NCBI GenBank assembly: GCA_024347015.1
Contig: AP024889.1
Coordinates: 558,001-622,000 of the forward strand
Length of the DNA stretch: 64,000 bases
Direction of reading: 5' to 3'
Origin: Vibrio pectenicida
GTDB lineage: Bacteria; Pseudomonadota; Gammaproteobacteria; Enterobacterales; Vibrionaceae
The notes beneath the pieces were generated by a model. That model was not told the DNA's origin and did no database searches. It saw nothing but the letters and a program-made list of their open reading frames with translations. This document shows, in pieces, positions 1 through 8,330 of this stretch. Position 1 is the first letter of the stretch, and every line of letters begins with the position of its first letter. The translations under genes and the position numbers were made by a program.

Positions 1-2217
1 GAACAGGTATCCAAACTAGATGATGTTCACCAAGCTTTAAAAGTTCTAGTTAAGCAAACGTGTAGTGCAATGAATACTGAGTGCTGTACGGTTTACCTTG
101 CTAATGAAGACATGCAACGCTTGGAACTGATGGCTACTCAGGGGCTTAAATTTAAGGGAAAAAAAATCCATGTTAACTTTAGCGAAGGGCTGGTTGGTTT
201 GGTCAAGCGTAGCGCTGAACCTCTTAACCTTGCTGAAGCATCAAAACATCCCAATTTTAAATACTTTTCTCAACTTGGGGAAAAGGTCTACCAAAGTTTT
301 CTTGGCATACCGATCATTTACCGTAGACAAGTGCTCGGTGTATTGGTGGTACAGCAAAAACAGCCGCGTCAATTTAATGAAATCGAAGAATCTTTTTTAG
401 TCACACTAGCGGCTCAGTTAGCTGTGATTATTGCTCATGCCCAGACCCAAGGACAATGGCGCCTTGAAAAAGAGCAAGATGAAATTAGAGGAATAGCGGC
501 GTCTCCCGGCGTTGCTATCGGTGAATTTCGATGGGACGATACACAGCTTGATTTATCAGAAGTGTACCCAGCATCTACGCTGGATGTTGAGCGTGAACAA
601 GAGTGGTTATTGTTAGCCATTGAAGAAGCACTTAGTGATTTTCGTAGGATGCGAAAAAAGTTAGATGGTGAAATCAATAAGGACGCTCTGGCCATATTTG
701 ATCTTTTTACTCACTTACTTAATGATCCCATGCTGCGCAAAGATCTTAAGACTCAGGTTGAAAAAGGAGACCGAGCTGACTGGGCATTGAGGCAAGTGGT
801 TGAGAACTACTCCAATCGATTTGCAAAAATGTCAGATGTATATATGCGTGAGAGAGCTCAGGATGTTAAAGAGCTCGGTCAACGTTTGCTTTTGTTTTTG
901 CACAATAAAGAGAAGAGTCAGCCTGAGTTTGAAAAACCTATTATCTTAGTTGTTCGAGAACTAACTGCGACCCTTTTAGCGTCTGTCCCCAAGGATAAAT
1001 TACTCGCCGTTGTTGCACTAGAAGGTGCAGTAAATTCCCATGCTGCGATACTGTCTCGTGCTTTTGGAATTCCTACTGTGATGGGAGTTACGCTCAACTT
1101 GAAAGCGATTAATGGTAAAGTCGGTATTGTTGATGGTTATAGTGGAAAGTTGTTTATTTCACCTAATAAGCAACTGCTGAGAGAGTACCATGAGCTGGTT
1201 GATGAAGAGAGTGAACTTGCTACTATGGTCAACCAGACGGTTTTGGAACCGGCACGTACCAAAGACGATATACGTATTGAAGTTATGCTTAATTCAGGGT
1301 TGAGCGCTGATGCCAATATAGCGTTAAATCAAGGTGTCGATGGTGTAGGTTTATACAGGACGGAAATTTCATTCTTGCTTCATCATCGCTTCCCATCTGA
1401 AGAAGAGCAGGTTAGTCAGTATAAATCAGTTCTTAGCGCTTACCCGGACAAACGTGTTGTAATGCGCACGTTAGATATAGGTGGAGATAAAGCCTTACCT
1501 TATTTACCAATAGAAGAGGATAACCCTTTTCTTGGCTGGCGTGGAATTCGTTTTACACTCGATCATCCAGATATTTTTCTTATGCAGATAAGAGCGATGA
1601 TGAGAGCAAGTGTGGATCATCATAATCTTAGTATTTTACTTCCTATGGTATCTGGTGCTCAGGAGCTTGATAGTGCACTGGAATTGATTGAACGCGCTCA
1701 TCTGGAGTTGGTTAAGCTGGATAATCGAATTACTATGCCTGCCATTGGTGTAATGATTGAGGTTCCATCTATGATATATTTGTTACCTCTCGTCGCAGAA
1801 AAAGTGGACTTTGTTTCAATAGGAACCAATGACTTAACTCAATATTTATTGGCTGTTGATCGAAATAATGCTCGAGTTGCAAATGTTTATGAGTCGATGC
1901 ACCCTTCAGTCGTGATGGCTCTTGAACATATCCACCGAACTTGCGAACAACTCAAGTTACCTGTGTGTATCTGTGGGGAGTTAGCAGGCGATCCTATTGG
2001 TGCTTTACTCATGGTTGGTCTTGGATATCGAAGTTTAAGTATGAATACGTCCAATGTGGCAAAGGTCAAATATTTGCTTCGACACACAGATAGTAGTGAG
2101 TTGCGTGAGCTTGCGACTAAAGCCTTGATGAAACCTTATGGCAATGATATTTATGCCATGATGAAAACTTTTTTCGATGACAAAGGATTCTCCGGTTTTA
2201 TCCGAGCAGGCAAATAA
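1..2217 (+). CDS. ptsP: Nitrogen-PTS enzyme I (PtsP, EI-Ntr), 5' partial
   Basis: PEP-protein phosphotransferase that starts the nitrogen-related PTS cascade in the cytoplasm, passing phosphate from PEP to NPr. The frame is open from base 1, and the first codons already match the PtsP N-terminus, so the true start lies about 10 codons upstream of the window; the first ATG at 70 is internal. Domains in order: a GAF sensor domain (about the first 125 residues), the EI phosphotransfer domain with the active-site His in NSHAAI (codon at 1039-1041), and the PEP-utilising TIM barrel with GLYRTEISFLL, RTLDIGGDK and the catalytic Cys of CGELAGDP near the C-terminus. The family is usually near 748 residues; 738 are present here. 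In this lineage it is commonly upstream of the TSUP-lgt-thyA genes, as seen here. Nothing looks broken. Confidence 0.97.
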   Translation, partial: EQVSKLDDVHQALKVLVKQTCSAMNTECCTVYLANEDMQRLELMATQGLKFKGKKIHVNFSEGLVGLVKRSAEPLNLAEASKHPNFKYFSQLGEKVYQSFLGIPIIYRRQVLGVLVVQQKQPRQFNEIEESFLVTLAAQLAVIIAHAQTQGQWRLEKEQDEIRGIAASPGVAIGEFRWDDTQLDLSEVYPASTLDVEREQEWLLLAIEEALSDFRRMRKKLDGEINKDALAIFDLFTHLLNDPMLRKDLKTQVEKGDRADWALRQVVENYSNRFAKMSDVYMRERAQDVKELGQRLLLFLHNKEKSQPEFEKPIILVVRELTATLLASVPKDKLLAVVALEGAVNSHAAILSRAFGIPTVMGVTLNLKAINGKVGIVDGYSGKLFISPNKQLLREYHELVDEESELATMVNQTVLEPARTKDDIRIEVMLNSGLSADANIALNQGVDGVGLYRTEISFLLHHRFPSEEEQVSQYKSVLSAYPDKRVVMRTLDIGGDKALPYLPIEEDNPFLGWRGIRFTLDHPDIFLMQIRAMMRASVDHHNLSILLPMVSGAQELDSALELIERAHLELVKLDNRITMPAIGVMIEVPSMIYLLPLVAEKVDFVSIGTNDLTQYLLAVDRNNARVANVYESMHPSVVMALEHIHRTCEQLKLPVCICGELAGDPIGALLMVGLGYRSLSMNTSNVAKVKYLLRHTDSSELRELATKALMKPYGNDIYAMMKTFFDDKGFSGFIRAGK

Positions 2218-2228
2218 TAAGGAACAAT

Positions 2229-3020
2229 GTGAATATTGAATTTTTAGTCATGCTAGTCCTTCTTGGAGGCATCGTTGGGATTATGGCAGGGCTGCTTGGC
2301 ATTGGTGGTGGTTTAATTGTGGTGCCCGCATTGTTGTTGCTTTTACCATTGGCTGGTATAGATCCTACGATTTGTATGCAAATTGCTCTAGCGACTTCTC
2401 TTGCCTCTATTATCGTTACTTCCGGCTCATCCGCTTTCAATCATTTTAAGCTCGGTAATGTCGATATCTATGTCGTAAAATGGTTGATGCCAGGAGTTGT
2501 TGTCGGCGGCTTTTTAGGCGCAAATATTGCTGAATGGATCCCGTCAGAATATTTACCAAAGGTCTTTGGTTTCATAGTGTTAGGTTTGGCTATACAAATG
2601 TTGTTTTCTATCAAAGGACATAGTATGAAAATGATGCCAGGCAGCCTTATAACCATGGTGGTAGGCACAGTTATTGGTATGGTATCGAGTCTTGCTGGTA
2701 TTGGTGGTGGGTCTTTATCCGTTCCTTTTCTTAATCGTCATGGAGTAGAAATGCGCAAGGCGATAGGCTCCTCTTCTGTATGTGGATGTTTTATTGCTAT
2801 TGCGGGAATGATAGGTTTCATCTTGCACGGTTATAAGGCACAATCTCTACCATCGTATAGTATAGGGTACGTTTATTTGCCGGCACTTCTAGCGATTGCA
2901 TCTGCATCCATGTTGACGACTCGTATTGGCGCTAAAATGGCGACATCCTTACCCACCAGCACATTGAAGAAAATTTTTGCAGTGTTTTTGCTATTTGTGG
3001 CAGGAACTATGTTGCTTTAA
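2229..3020 (+). CDS. TSUP (TauE/SafE) family membrane permease
   Basis: Predicted inner-membrane protein of 263 residues in the sulfite exporter TauE/SafE (TSUP, formerly DUF81) family. It is almost entirely hydrophobic, with about eight membrane segments and the family's two glycine-rich repeats ([14 protein letters not shown] near residue 20 and [14 protein letters not shown] near residue 155), which reflect an internal duplication. The start is GTG, preceded by an AAGGA ribosome site, and lies 11 bases after the ptsP stop, so the two are probably cotranscribed. Family members move sulfur compounds or organic acids, but the substrate cannot be read from sequence. Its stable place between ptsP and lgt is the only functional hint. 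Confidence 0.85.
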   Translation: MNIEFLVMLVLLGGIVGIMAGLLGIGGGLIVVPALLLLLPLAGIDPTICMQIALATSLASIIVTSGSSAFNHFKLGNVDIYVVKWLMPGVVVGGFLGANIAEWIPSEYLPKVFGFIVLGLAIQMLFSIKGHSMKMMPGSLITMVVGTVIGMVSSLAGIGGGSLSVPFLNRHGVEMRKAIGSSSVCGCFIAIAGMIGFILHGYKAQSLPSYSIGYVYLPALLAIASASMLTTRIGAKMATSLPTSTLKKIFAVFLLFVAGTMLL

Positions 3021-3067
3021 CGAACTCTCATTTAATTATCTTATATACCGAAAAGAGTGGTAGTTTT

Positions 3068-3889
3068 ATGTCTCAAGGATTTCTTGAATTTCCTAATATC
3101 GATCCTGTTCTGATTTCTTTGGGACCTTTATCGATTCGCTGGTACGGTCTGATGTACTTGATTGGTTTTGCATTTGCTTTGTGGCTGGCTAATCGGCGGG
3201 CAGATAAGCCAGAAAGTGGTTGGACAAGAGAGCAAGTTTCTGATCTTTTGTTTGCTGGATTCCTTGGCGTCGTGATTGGTGGTCGTGTTGGTTATGTTGT
3301 GTTCTACAACTTTGACCTATTTCTACAAGACCCTCTTTACCTATTTAAAGTTTGGACCGGTGGGATGTCATTCCACGGCGGCTTGCTTGGCGTAATTAGT
3401 GCGATGTTTTGGTATGCTAAGAAAAATGGCCGTACGTTTTTTGGTGTTGCTGATTTTATTGCCCCATTAGTCCCTTTTGGTTTAGGTATGGGACGGCTTG
3501 GTAACTTTATGAACTCTGAGCTTTGGGGGCGGGTGACTGACGTGCCTTGGGCGATAGTTTTTCCAAATGGCGGGCCTTTACCTCGTCATCCTTCCCAGTT
3601 ATATGAGATGTTCCTTGAGGGCATCGTGTTATTCTTGATTCTAAATTGGTTTATTAAAAAGCCGCGCCCATTAGGTGCTGTATCAGGTTTATTTTTAGCA
3701 GGTTATGGAACATTCCGCTTCTTGGTAGAATACGTGCGTGAACCTGATGCTCATTTGGGGTTATTTGGTGGCTTCATATCTATGGGACAGATTTTGTCAT
3801 TGCCTATGCTTTTGGGTGGTATTTTATTGATGGTATGGGCATATAAACGCGGTCATTATAAAGATGTTCTTCCACAGAAAACGAAATAA
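3068..3889 (+). CDS. lgt: Prolipoprotein diacylglyceryl transferase
   Basis: Inner-membrane enzyme that moves a diacylglyceryl group from phosphatidylglycerol to the lipobox cysteine of prolipoproteins, the first step of lipoprotein maturation. The 273-residue length is normal. Conserved Lgt features are visible: an N-terminal [12 protein letters not shown] segment, [11 protein letters not shown], the signature [14 protein letters not shown] and HPSQLYE, spread over about seven membrane segments. Several clients are in this window, including the lipobox proteins BamD and the DUF2799-like protein, and lspA acts next in the pathway. It is followed after 9 bases by thyA, the classic lgt-thyA pairing, so the two are probably translated from one message. 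Confidence 0.97.
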   Translation: MSQGFLEFPNIDPVLISLGPLSIRWYGLMYLIGFAFALWLANRRADKPESGWTREQVSDLLFAGFLGVVIGGRVGYVVFYNFDLFLQDPLYLFKVWTGGMSFHGGLLGVISAMFWYAKKNGRTFFGVADFIAPLVPFGLGMGRLGNFMNSELWGRVTDVPWAIVFPNGGPLPRHPSQLYEMFLEGIVLFLILNWFIKKPRPLGAVSGLFLAGYGTFRFLVEYVREPDAHLGLFGGFISMGQILSLPMLLGGILLMVWAYKRGHYKDVLPQKTK

Positions 3890-3898
3890 GGAGCAGAT

Positions 3899-4750
3899 GT
3901 GAAACAGTATTTAGATCTTTGTCAGCGTATTTTAGACCATGGCGAATGGGTTGAAAATGAACGTACAGGTAAGCGCTGTTTGACGGTAATTAATGCTGAT
4001 CTCACTTATAACGTTGCTCAGAATCAATTCCCCTTAGTGACGACTCGAAAAAGCTTTTGGAAAGCGGCAGTCGCAGAGTTGCTAGGTTATATTCGTGGTT
4101 ATGATAATGCAGATGATTTTCGTAAATTGGGTACTAAAACCTGGGATGCGAATGCAAATAAAAATTCGGCTTGGTTAAATAACCCTTATCGGAAAGGTAC
4201 AGATGATATGGGTCGTGTTTATGGTGTTCAAGGGCGAGCATGGGCCCAGCCAGATGGTGGTTACATTGACCAGCTACGTAAAATTGTTGATGACTTAACT
4301 CATGGTGTTGATGATCGTGGTGAGATTCTCAACTTTTACAACCCTGGTGAATTTCACATGGGCTGTTTGCGCCCGTGTATGTATAGTCATCATTTCTCTC
4401 TATTGGGCGACACTTTGTACTTAAATAGTACTCAGCGCTCTTGTGATGTGCCGCTGGGGCTAAACTTTAACATGGTGCAAGTCTATGTGTTTCTGGCTAT
4501 TATGGCTCAGATCACGGGCAAGAAAGCAGGCCAGGCATACCATAAGATAGTTAACGCGCATATCTATGAAGATCAACTTGAGTTAATGCGTGATATACAA
4601 CTGAAACGTGAACCATTAAAAGCGCCCACTTTTCATATCAACCCAGAGATAAAATCACTAGAAGATTTGGAAACATGGGTTACATTGGATGATTTTTGGG
4701 TTGAAGGTTATGAGCACCATGATCCTATTCAATACCCATTCTCAGTCTAG
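3899..4750 (+). CDS. thyA: Thymidylate synthase, divergent long form
   Basis: Converts dUMP to dTMP with methylene-tetrahydrofolate. It starts at GTG after a GGAG ribosome site, 9 bases past lgt. The protein is 283 residues, longer than the 264-residue Escherichia coli enzyme. Classic landmarks are present: the nucleophile Cys in [17 protein letters not shown] for the phosphate and uracil, the HIY segment, and the C-terminal hydrophobic tail. Two landmarks differ: PCH is PCM, and the paired arginines of DSRRI become DDRGEI, so one phosphate-binding arginine seems replaced by glycine. The fold looks intact and no other thymidylate synthase lies in the window, so I infer it is active and belongs to a distinct subfamily typical of vibrios. 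A strong terminator follows. Confidence 0.93.
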   Translation: MKQYLDLCQRILDHGEWVENERTGKRCLTVINADLTYNVAQNQFPLVTTRKSFWKAAVAELLGYIRGYDNADDFRKLGTKTWDANANKNSAWLNNPYRKGTDDMGRVYGVQGRAWAQPDGGYIDQLRKIVDDLTHGVDDRGEILNFYNPGEFHMGCLRPCMYSHHFSLLGDTLYLNSTQRSCDVPLGLNFNMVQVYVFLAIMAQITGKKAGQAYHKIVNAHIYEDQLELMRDIQLKREPLKAPTFHINPEIKSLEDLETWVTLDDFWVEGYEHHDPIQYPFSV

Positions 4751-4770
4751 TTATATATTTATGTAGATGG

Positions 4771-4796
4771 AGCCGCCAACAGTTGGCGGCTTTTTT
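4771..4796 (+). terminator. Rho-independent terminator after thyA
   Basis: AGCCGCCA and TGGCGGCT form a GC-rich stem around a 5-base loop, followed directly by six T. It lies 20 bases past the thyA stop and ends the ptsP-TSUP-lgt-thyA transcript. Confidence 0.9.
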
Positions 4797-4820
4797 ATGT
4801 GCTGGGTATGGCCAAATACA

Positions 4821-4861
4821 GAAAAACCCCCAGTAATTGGAATGTCCAACTATTGGGGGGG
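4821..4861 (-). terminator. Terminator of nptA (minus strand)
   Basis: On the minus strand a CCCCCAATAGTTGG arm pairs with CCAATTACTGGGGG around a short loop and runs into five T. It lies just beyond the nptA stop and faces the thyA terminator, which insulates the two convergent units. Confidence 0.8.
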
Positions 4862-4897
4862 TAGTTAAGTTGTGTTTTTTTATTCTTTTTCTAGTCG

Positions 4898-6043
4898 TTA
4901 TGCACTGAGTACTAAGATAGCACCAGGTAAAACGAGGAACACAGCCAAGAGATACCCAGCGACAACCGCTTTATTTTTTACTGCCATGTCTGAGATGATA
5001 TCTGCAGCCTTAACCGGTAACTCTCTAAGTACTGGAATGCCGAAAATAAGTAGGGTTGCTAGGATATTGAATGACAGATGGACCAAGGCGATTTGAAGGG
5101 CAAATACCGCAAATTCTCCAGATGCGGCGGTTGCTGCTAATAATGCGGTAATACAGGTACCAATATTAGCGCCTAAAGTAAATGGATAGACATCTCTTAC
5201 TTTTAATACGCCTGAGCCCACAAGTGGTACCATTAAGCTGGTTGTCGTTGATGATGACTGAACCAGCACAGTAACAATCGACCCAGACAGGATACCATGG
5301 ATTGGGCCACGGCCAATCGCACTTTTCAGGATCTCACGAGCACGCCCAACCATCAGGCTTTTCATCAATTTACCCATCACAGTGATGGCCACAAAAATGG
5401 TCGCAATACCGATAGCAATAAGAAATGCTCCTCCCACAGTATCGCCAAAGGTGCTCAATGGCTCTTTGATGGCACCGACAACAGGTTTGGTAATTGGCTT
5501 AATGAAGTTTAGCCCCTTTATGCTCATATCTCCGGTTGCCAGAAATGGTGATACTAGCCAATGGGAGGTTTTTTCCAAAATACCAAACATCATTTCCAAA
5601 GGAAGGAAGATGGCAACAGCAAGTAGGTTGAAGAAGTCATGAATTGTGGCACTCGCAAAAGCGCGTTTGAATTCTTCTTTGTCGCGGATATGTCCAAGAG
5701 AAACCAAAGTATTTGTGACAGTAGTACCTATATTCGCCCCCATTATCATTGGGATAGCAGTTTCGACAGGTAAGCCACCTGCTACAAGGCCGACAATGAT
5801 AGAAGTCACTGTACTGGAAGATTGAATAAGAGCTGTTGCAACCAGACCAATCATCAAGCCTGCAACTGGGTGTGATGCAAATTCAAATAATACTTTAGCT
5901 TGATCGCCTGTCGCCCATTTGAAACCACTGCCAACCATAGATACTGCCAAAAGCAGTAGGTACAGCATGAATGCCAAGTTAGCCCAACGTAACCATCGAG
6001 TGGTACTCGAAATAGGCGCCGCTGTTGTAATAGCTTGGTTCAT
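4898..6043 (-). CDS. nptA: Na+/phosphate cotransporter NptA
   Basis: Inner-membrane sodium-driven phosphate symporter of the Na/Pi (SLC34/PF02690) family. The protein has 381 residues, about the length of Vibrio cholerae NptA. Two inverted halves each carry the QSSS signature: IQSSSTVTSIIVG in the first half and VQSSSTTTSLMVP in the second. Eight or more hydrophobic segments are visible. An N-terminal MNQAITTAAPISSTTRWLRW start has an AGAAA-type upstream site on the minus strand. It diverges from nhaR across 361 bases, so the pair may share control signals; the sodium theme of both genes (sodium-coupled uptake, sodium-responsive regulator) fits a marine organism. Confidence 0.95.
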   Translation of the reverse strand: MNQAITTAAPISSTTRWLRWANLAFMLYLLLLAVSMVGSGFKWATGDQAKVLFEFASHPVAGLMIGLVATALIQSSSTVTSIIVGLVAGGLPVETAIPMIMGANIGTTVTNTLVSLGHIRDKEEFKRAFASATIHDFFNLLAVAIFLPLEMMFGILEKTSHWLVSPFLATGDMSIKGLNFIKPITKPVVGAIKEPLSTFGDTVGGAFLIAIGIATIFVAITVMGKLMKSLMVGRAREILKSAIGRGPIHGILSGSIVTVLVQSSSTTTSLMVPLVGSGVLKVRDVYPFTLGANIGTCITALLAATAASGEFAVFALQIALVHLSFNILATLLIFGIPVLRELPVKAADIISDMAVKNKAVVAGYLLAVFLVLPGAILVLSA

Positions 6044-6404
6044 AATTTTTCTCCGTGGACCTTAATTATTTTTATGGTCAATTATTAAATCTGTTGGCGA
6101 TAGTAGAGGTTAATTATTTCATTAATATTACAGTTAAATTTTGCCAGTTAACTTTACCTATCAAGAGTAGTTAATCGTTTGTTATTATTTGATTTATATG
6201 GAATTTTTATTATTAATTGAAACGAATTTGTATTGAAAATTAAAATCTTTGTGATTTATAACGATTGATATTGTCATGTCATCCAATCAATATTTCGTTT
6301 TTAATATTGATTGACTCCTCTAATGTTCGGTTTTTTCGAGTTCTTGTTGTCATCAAAAGGTTTTGTTATAACCGATAGAGCAATGTAGTACAGAGAGAAT
6401 GATC
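6044..6404. other. Intergenic region between divergent nptA and nhaR
   Basis: AT-rich stretch that must carry the promoters for both genes. I see several loosely repeated AATATTGATT-like words near 6240-6315 but no convincing Pho box, CRP site or other named operator, and no ORF of note. Confidence 0.5.
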
Positions 6405-7295
6405 ATGTCGCATTTAAACTACAACCACCTTTATTATTTTTGGATGGTATGTAACCAAGGATCAGTCACAAAAGCGGCTGATGCACTTTTTTTGACCCCT
6501 CAAACTGTAACAGGGCAGATTAAGGCCTTAGAAGAGCGCATGGGAGGCAAGCTCACCAAGCGAAGTGGTCGAGGTATTGAGCCTACGGAGTTAGGGCAAC
6601 TGGTTTTTAAATATGCAGATCGGATGTTTGGCCTTAGTTATGAGATGCTAGATATTGTTAATTACAGTCAGCGAGCTAATATATTGTTTGACGTTGGAGT
6701 CGCTGATGCTTTATCTAAAAGACTAGTGAGTAAAGTACTCATGATGGCTGTTCCTCCTGATAATAGTATTCACTTACGCTGCTTTGAATCAACGCACGAA
6801 ATGTTACTTGAGCAGCTATCTCAACATAAGTTAGATATGATTTTGTCGGATTGTCCAGTGGATTCAAGCCAGAGCCCCGGTTTGTTTAGTAAAAAGCTCG
6901 GTGAATGCCACATGAGTTTTTTTTCTAGTAGCCGTATAGAGCATGTTCAGTTTCCAGAAGTACTTGAGCAGCGAAAATTATTGATACCGGGAAGTAGGAC
7001 TGCAATGGGACGAAAAGTACTTCAATGGTTTGATTATAAGGGGATACAACCCAATGTTCTTGGAGAATTTGATGATGTCGCTCTGATGAAGTCTTTTTCT
7101 CGTTATCATCCAGATGTGATTTTTTTGGCTCCTTCGTTATATATGTCGGAGGTAGAGAATGACTTACCATTACAGCTTATAGAGCATATTGAAGATCTTA
7201 GAGAAGAATACTACGTTATTTTTGCTGAGCGTATGATTCAACACCCTGCGGTTAAGAATGTGTGTGATGCTGATTTCACCAGTTTGTTTCAATAG
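6405..7295 (+). CDS. nhaR: LysR-type transcriptional activator NhaR
   Basis: Sodium-responsive LysR-family DNA-binding protein; in relatives it activates the nhaA Na+/H+ antiporter gene. The N-terminal helix-turn-helix is clear ([30 protein letters not shown]), followed by a substrate-binding-like effector domain; the total is 296 residues. An ATG two codons upstream (6399) is possible, but GAGAGA sits at a better distance from the [13 protein letters not shown] start, which is the N-terminus normal for NhaR. nhaA itself is not in the window. The gene is followed by hlyU, an order also found in Vibrio cholerae. Confidence 0.93.
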   Translation: MSHLNYNHLYYFWMVCNQGSVTKAADALFLTPQTVTGQIKALEERMGGKLTKRSGRGIEPTELGQLVFKYADRMFGLSYEMLDIVNYSQRANILFDVGVADALSKRLVSKVLMMAVPPDNSIHLRCFESTHEMLLEQLSQHKLDMILSDCPVDSSQSPGLFSKKLGECHMSFFSSSRIEHVQFPEVLEQRKLLIPGSRTAMGRKVLQWFDYKGIQPNVLGEFDDVALMKSFSRYHPDVIFLAPSLYMSEVENDLPLQLIEHIEDLREEYYVIFAERMIQHPAVKNVCDADFTSLFQ

Positions 7296-7416
7296 TAATA
7301 TTTTTGATTTCAACAAATAGATTACTTGATGCAAATAGATTAGTATCAGCTTTGTAAATGTATCAATTGATAAATAGCAGACTGAGATGTTATTTCGTTG
7401 TAAGAGGTGCTAGCCG

Positions 7417-7725
7417 ATGAATTTAAAAGAAATGGAAAAAAATTCTGCCAGAGCGGTAGTACTACTCAAAGCGATGGCAAATGAAAGACGCTTGCAAATT
7501 TTGTGTTTGTTACATAATCAGGAGCTTTCCGTGGGAGAGTTGTGCAATCAATTGGAGTTGAGCCAATCGGCATTATCACAGCACTTGGCATGGTTGCGGC
7601 GAGATGGCTTGGTTAATACGCGAAAGCAAGCACAAACAGTGTTTTATACACTAAGTAGTGAAGAGGTTAAATCGATGATTCATTTATTGCATAGCTTATA
7701 TTGTACAGAGGTAGTACAAGCATGA
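7417..7725 (+). CDS. hlyU: ArsR-family regulator HlyU
   Basis: Small winged-helix transcription factor of the ArsR/SmtB family, 102 residues, very close in sequence to Vibrio cholerae HlyU, which relieves H-NS silencing of haemolysin and toxin genes. The recognition helix is within LSQSALSQHLAWLRRDGLV (about residues 49-67). The metal-binding cysteine pair of ArsR sensors is absent, as in HlyU. Two cysteines at residues 30 and 96 match the two that act as a redox or sulfide switch in the Vibrio cholerae protein. An AAGAGGTG ribosome site precedes ATG, and an in-frame TAG two codons upstream rules out an N-terminal extension. Its targets lie outside this window. Confidence 0.93.
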   Translation: MNLKEMEKNSARAVVLLKAMANERRLQILCLLHNQELSVGELCNQLELSQSALSQHLAWLRRDGLVNTRKQAQTVFYTLSSEEVKSMIHLLHSLYCTEVVQA

Positions 7726-7760
7726 ATTCATTGAATAATGATTAACTGTTATCAAGATAT

Positions 7761-7787
7761 AAAAAAACCGGCCTAAGCCGGTTTTTT
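7761..7787. terminator. Bidirectional terminator between hlyU and rpsT
   Basis: A seven-A run, a CCGGC/GCCGG stem with a CTAA loop, and a six-T run form a symmetrical hairpin that can end transcription from both convergent genes. Confidence 0.88.
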
Positions 7788-7809
7788 GCTACTAGAATCA
7801 AAAGTTACA

Positions 7810-8070
7810 TTAAAGAGCTTTGATTGCAGCAGCGAAACGAGACTTATGACGTGCAGCTTTATTCTTATGAATAAGGCCTTTAGTCGCCATGCGGTCTAAG
7901 ATTGGTGTAACTGTAGCAAATGCTTCAGTTGCAGCAGCTTTGTCGCCTGCTTCGATAGCAGCAACAGTTTTCTTCATGTAAGTGCGCATCATTGAACGAC
8001 GGCTAGCATTGTGCTGGCGACGTTTCTCAGCTTGGATAGCGCGCTTCTTAGCAGATTTACTATTTGCCAA
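7810..8070 (-). CDS. rpsT: 30S ribosomal protein S20, TTG start
   Basis: Primary 16S rRNA-binding protein of the small subunit. At 86 residues it matches the family, with the typical [29 protein letters not shown] start and [14 protein letters not shown] near the end. A longer frame from an upstream GTG exists, but the family N-terminus begins at a TTG codon placed after a GGGAG ribosome site. The Escherichia coli gene also uses UUG, where the weak start is part of S20 autoregulation, so the same control is likely here. The gene is monocistronic and ends in the shared hairpin with hlyU. Confidence 0.96.
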   Translation of the reverse strand: MANSKSAKKRAIQAEKRRQHNASRRSMMRTYMKKTVAAIEAGDKAAATEAFATVTPILDRMATKGLIHKNKAARHKSRFAAAIKAL

Positions 8071-8221
8071 GGGTCTAACTCCCAAAAACTTAAGTTCTGT
8101 GACAATTTAAGGGCGAGGAATATCCCCTATTTGCGCTTAAATGTCAAATGATTTGTGTAAAAACCAGTCTACTCCAAACAAACTTTGGATTAGATAAGTT
8201 TTCACGGTTAAGATGGCGGGG

Positions 8222-8251
8222 ATTCTATCAGTATTTTTTTTTCATTGCTAA
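8222..8251 (-). promoter_or_regulatory. Candidate sigma-70 promoter for rpsT
   Basis: On the minus strand TTAGCA and TAGAAT are 18 bases apart and followed by a GC-rich CCCCGCC discriminator, the arrangement expected of a stringently controlled ribosomal protein promoter. It leaves a leader of about 145 bases before the TTG start. Transcription starts have not been shown. Confidence 0.5.
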
Positions 8252-8330
8252 TACTAATCTGCTCTAGTTCTGACATTCCTGTCTTAGAGTAGAACTTCAT
8301 TTCAAGTATTGCAGAACTTTCGAGGTAGTT

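Noticed and set aside
6230..6330. Possible Pho box or CRP site in the nptA-nhaR region
   Set aside because: The words TTGTCATGTCATCC and TTTGTGATTTATAACGA match each consensus only in one half.
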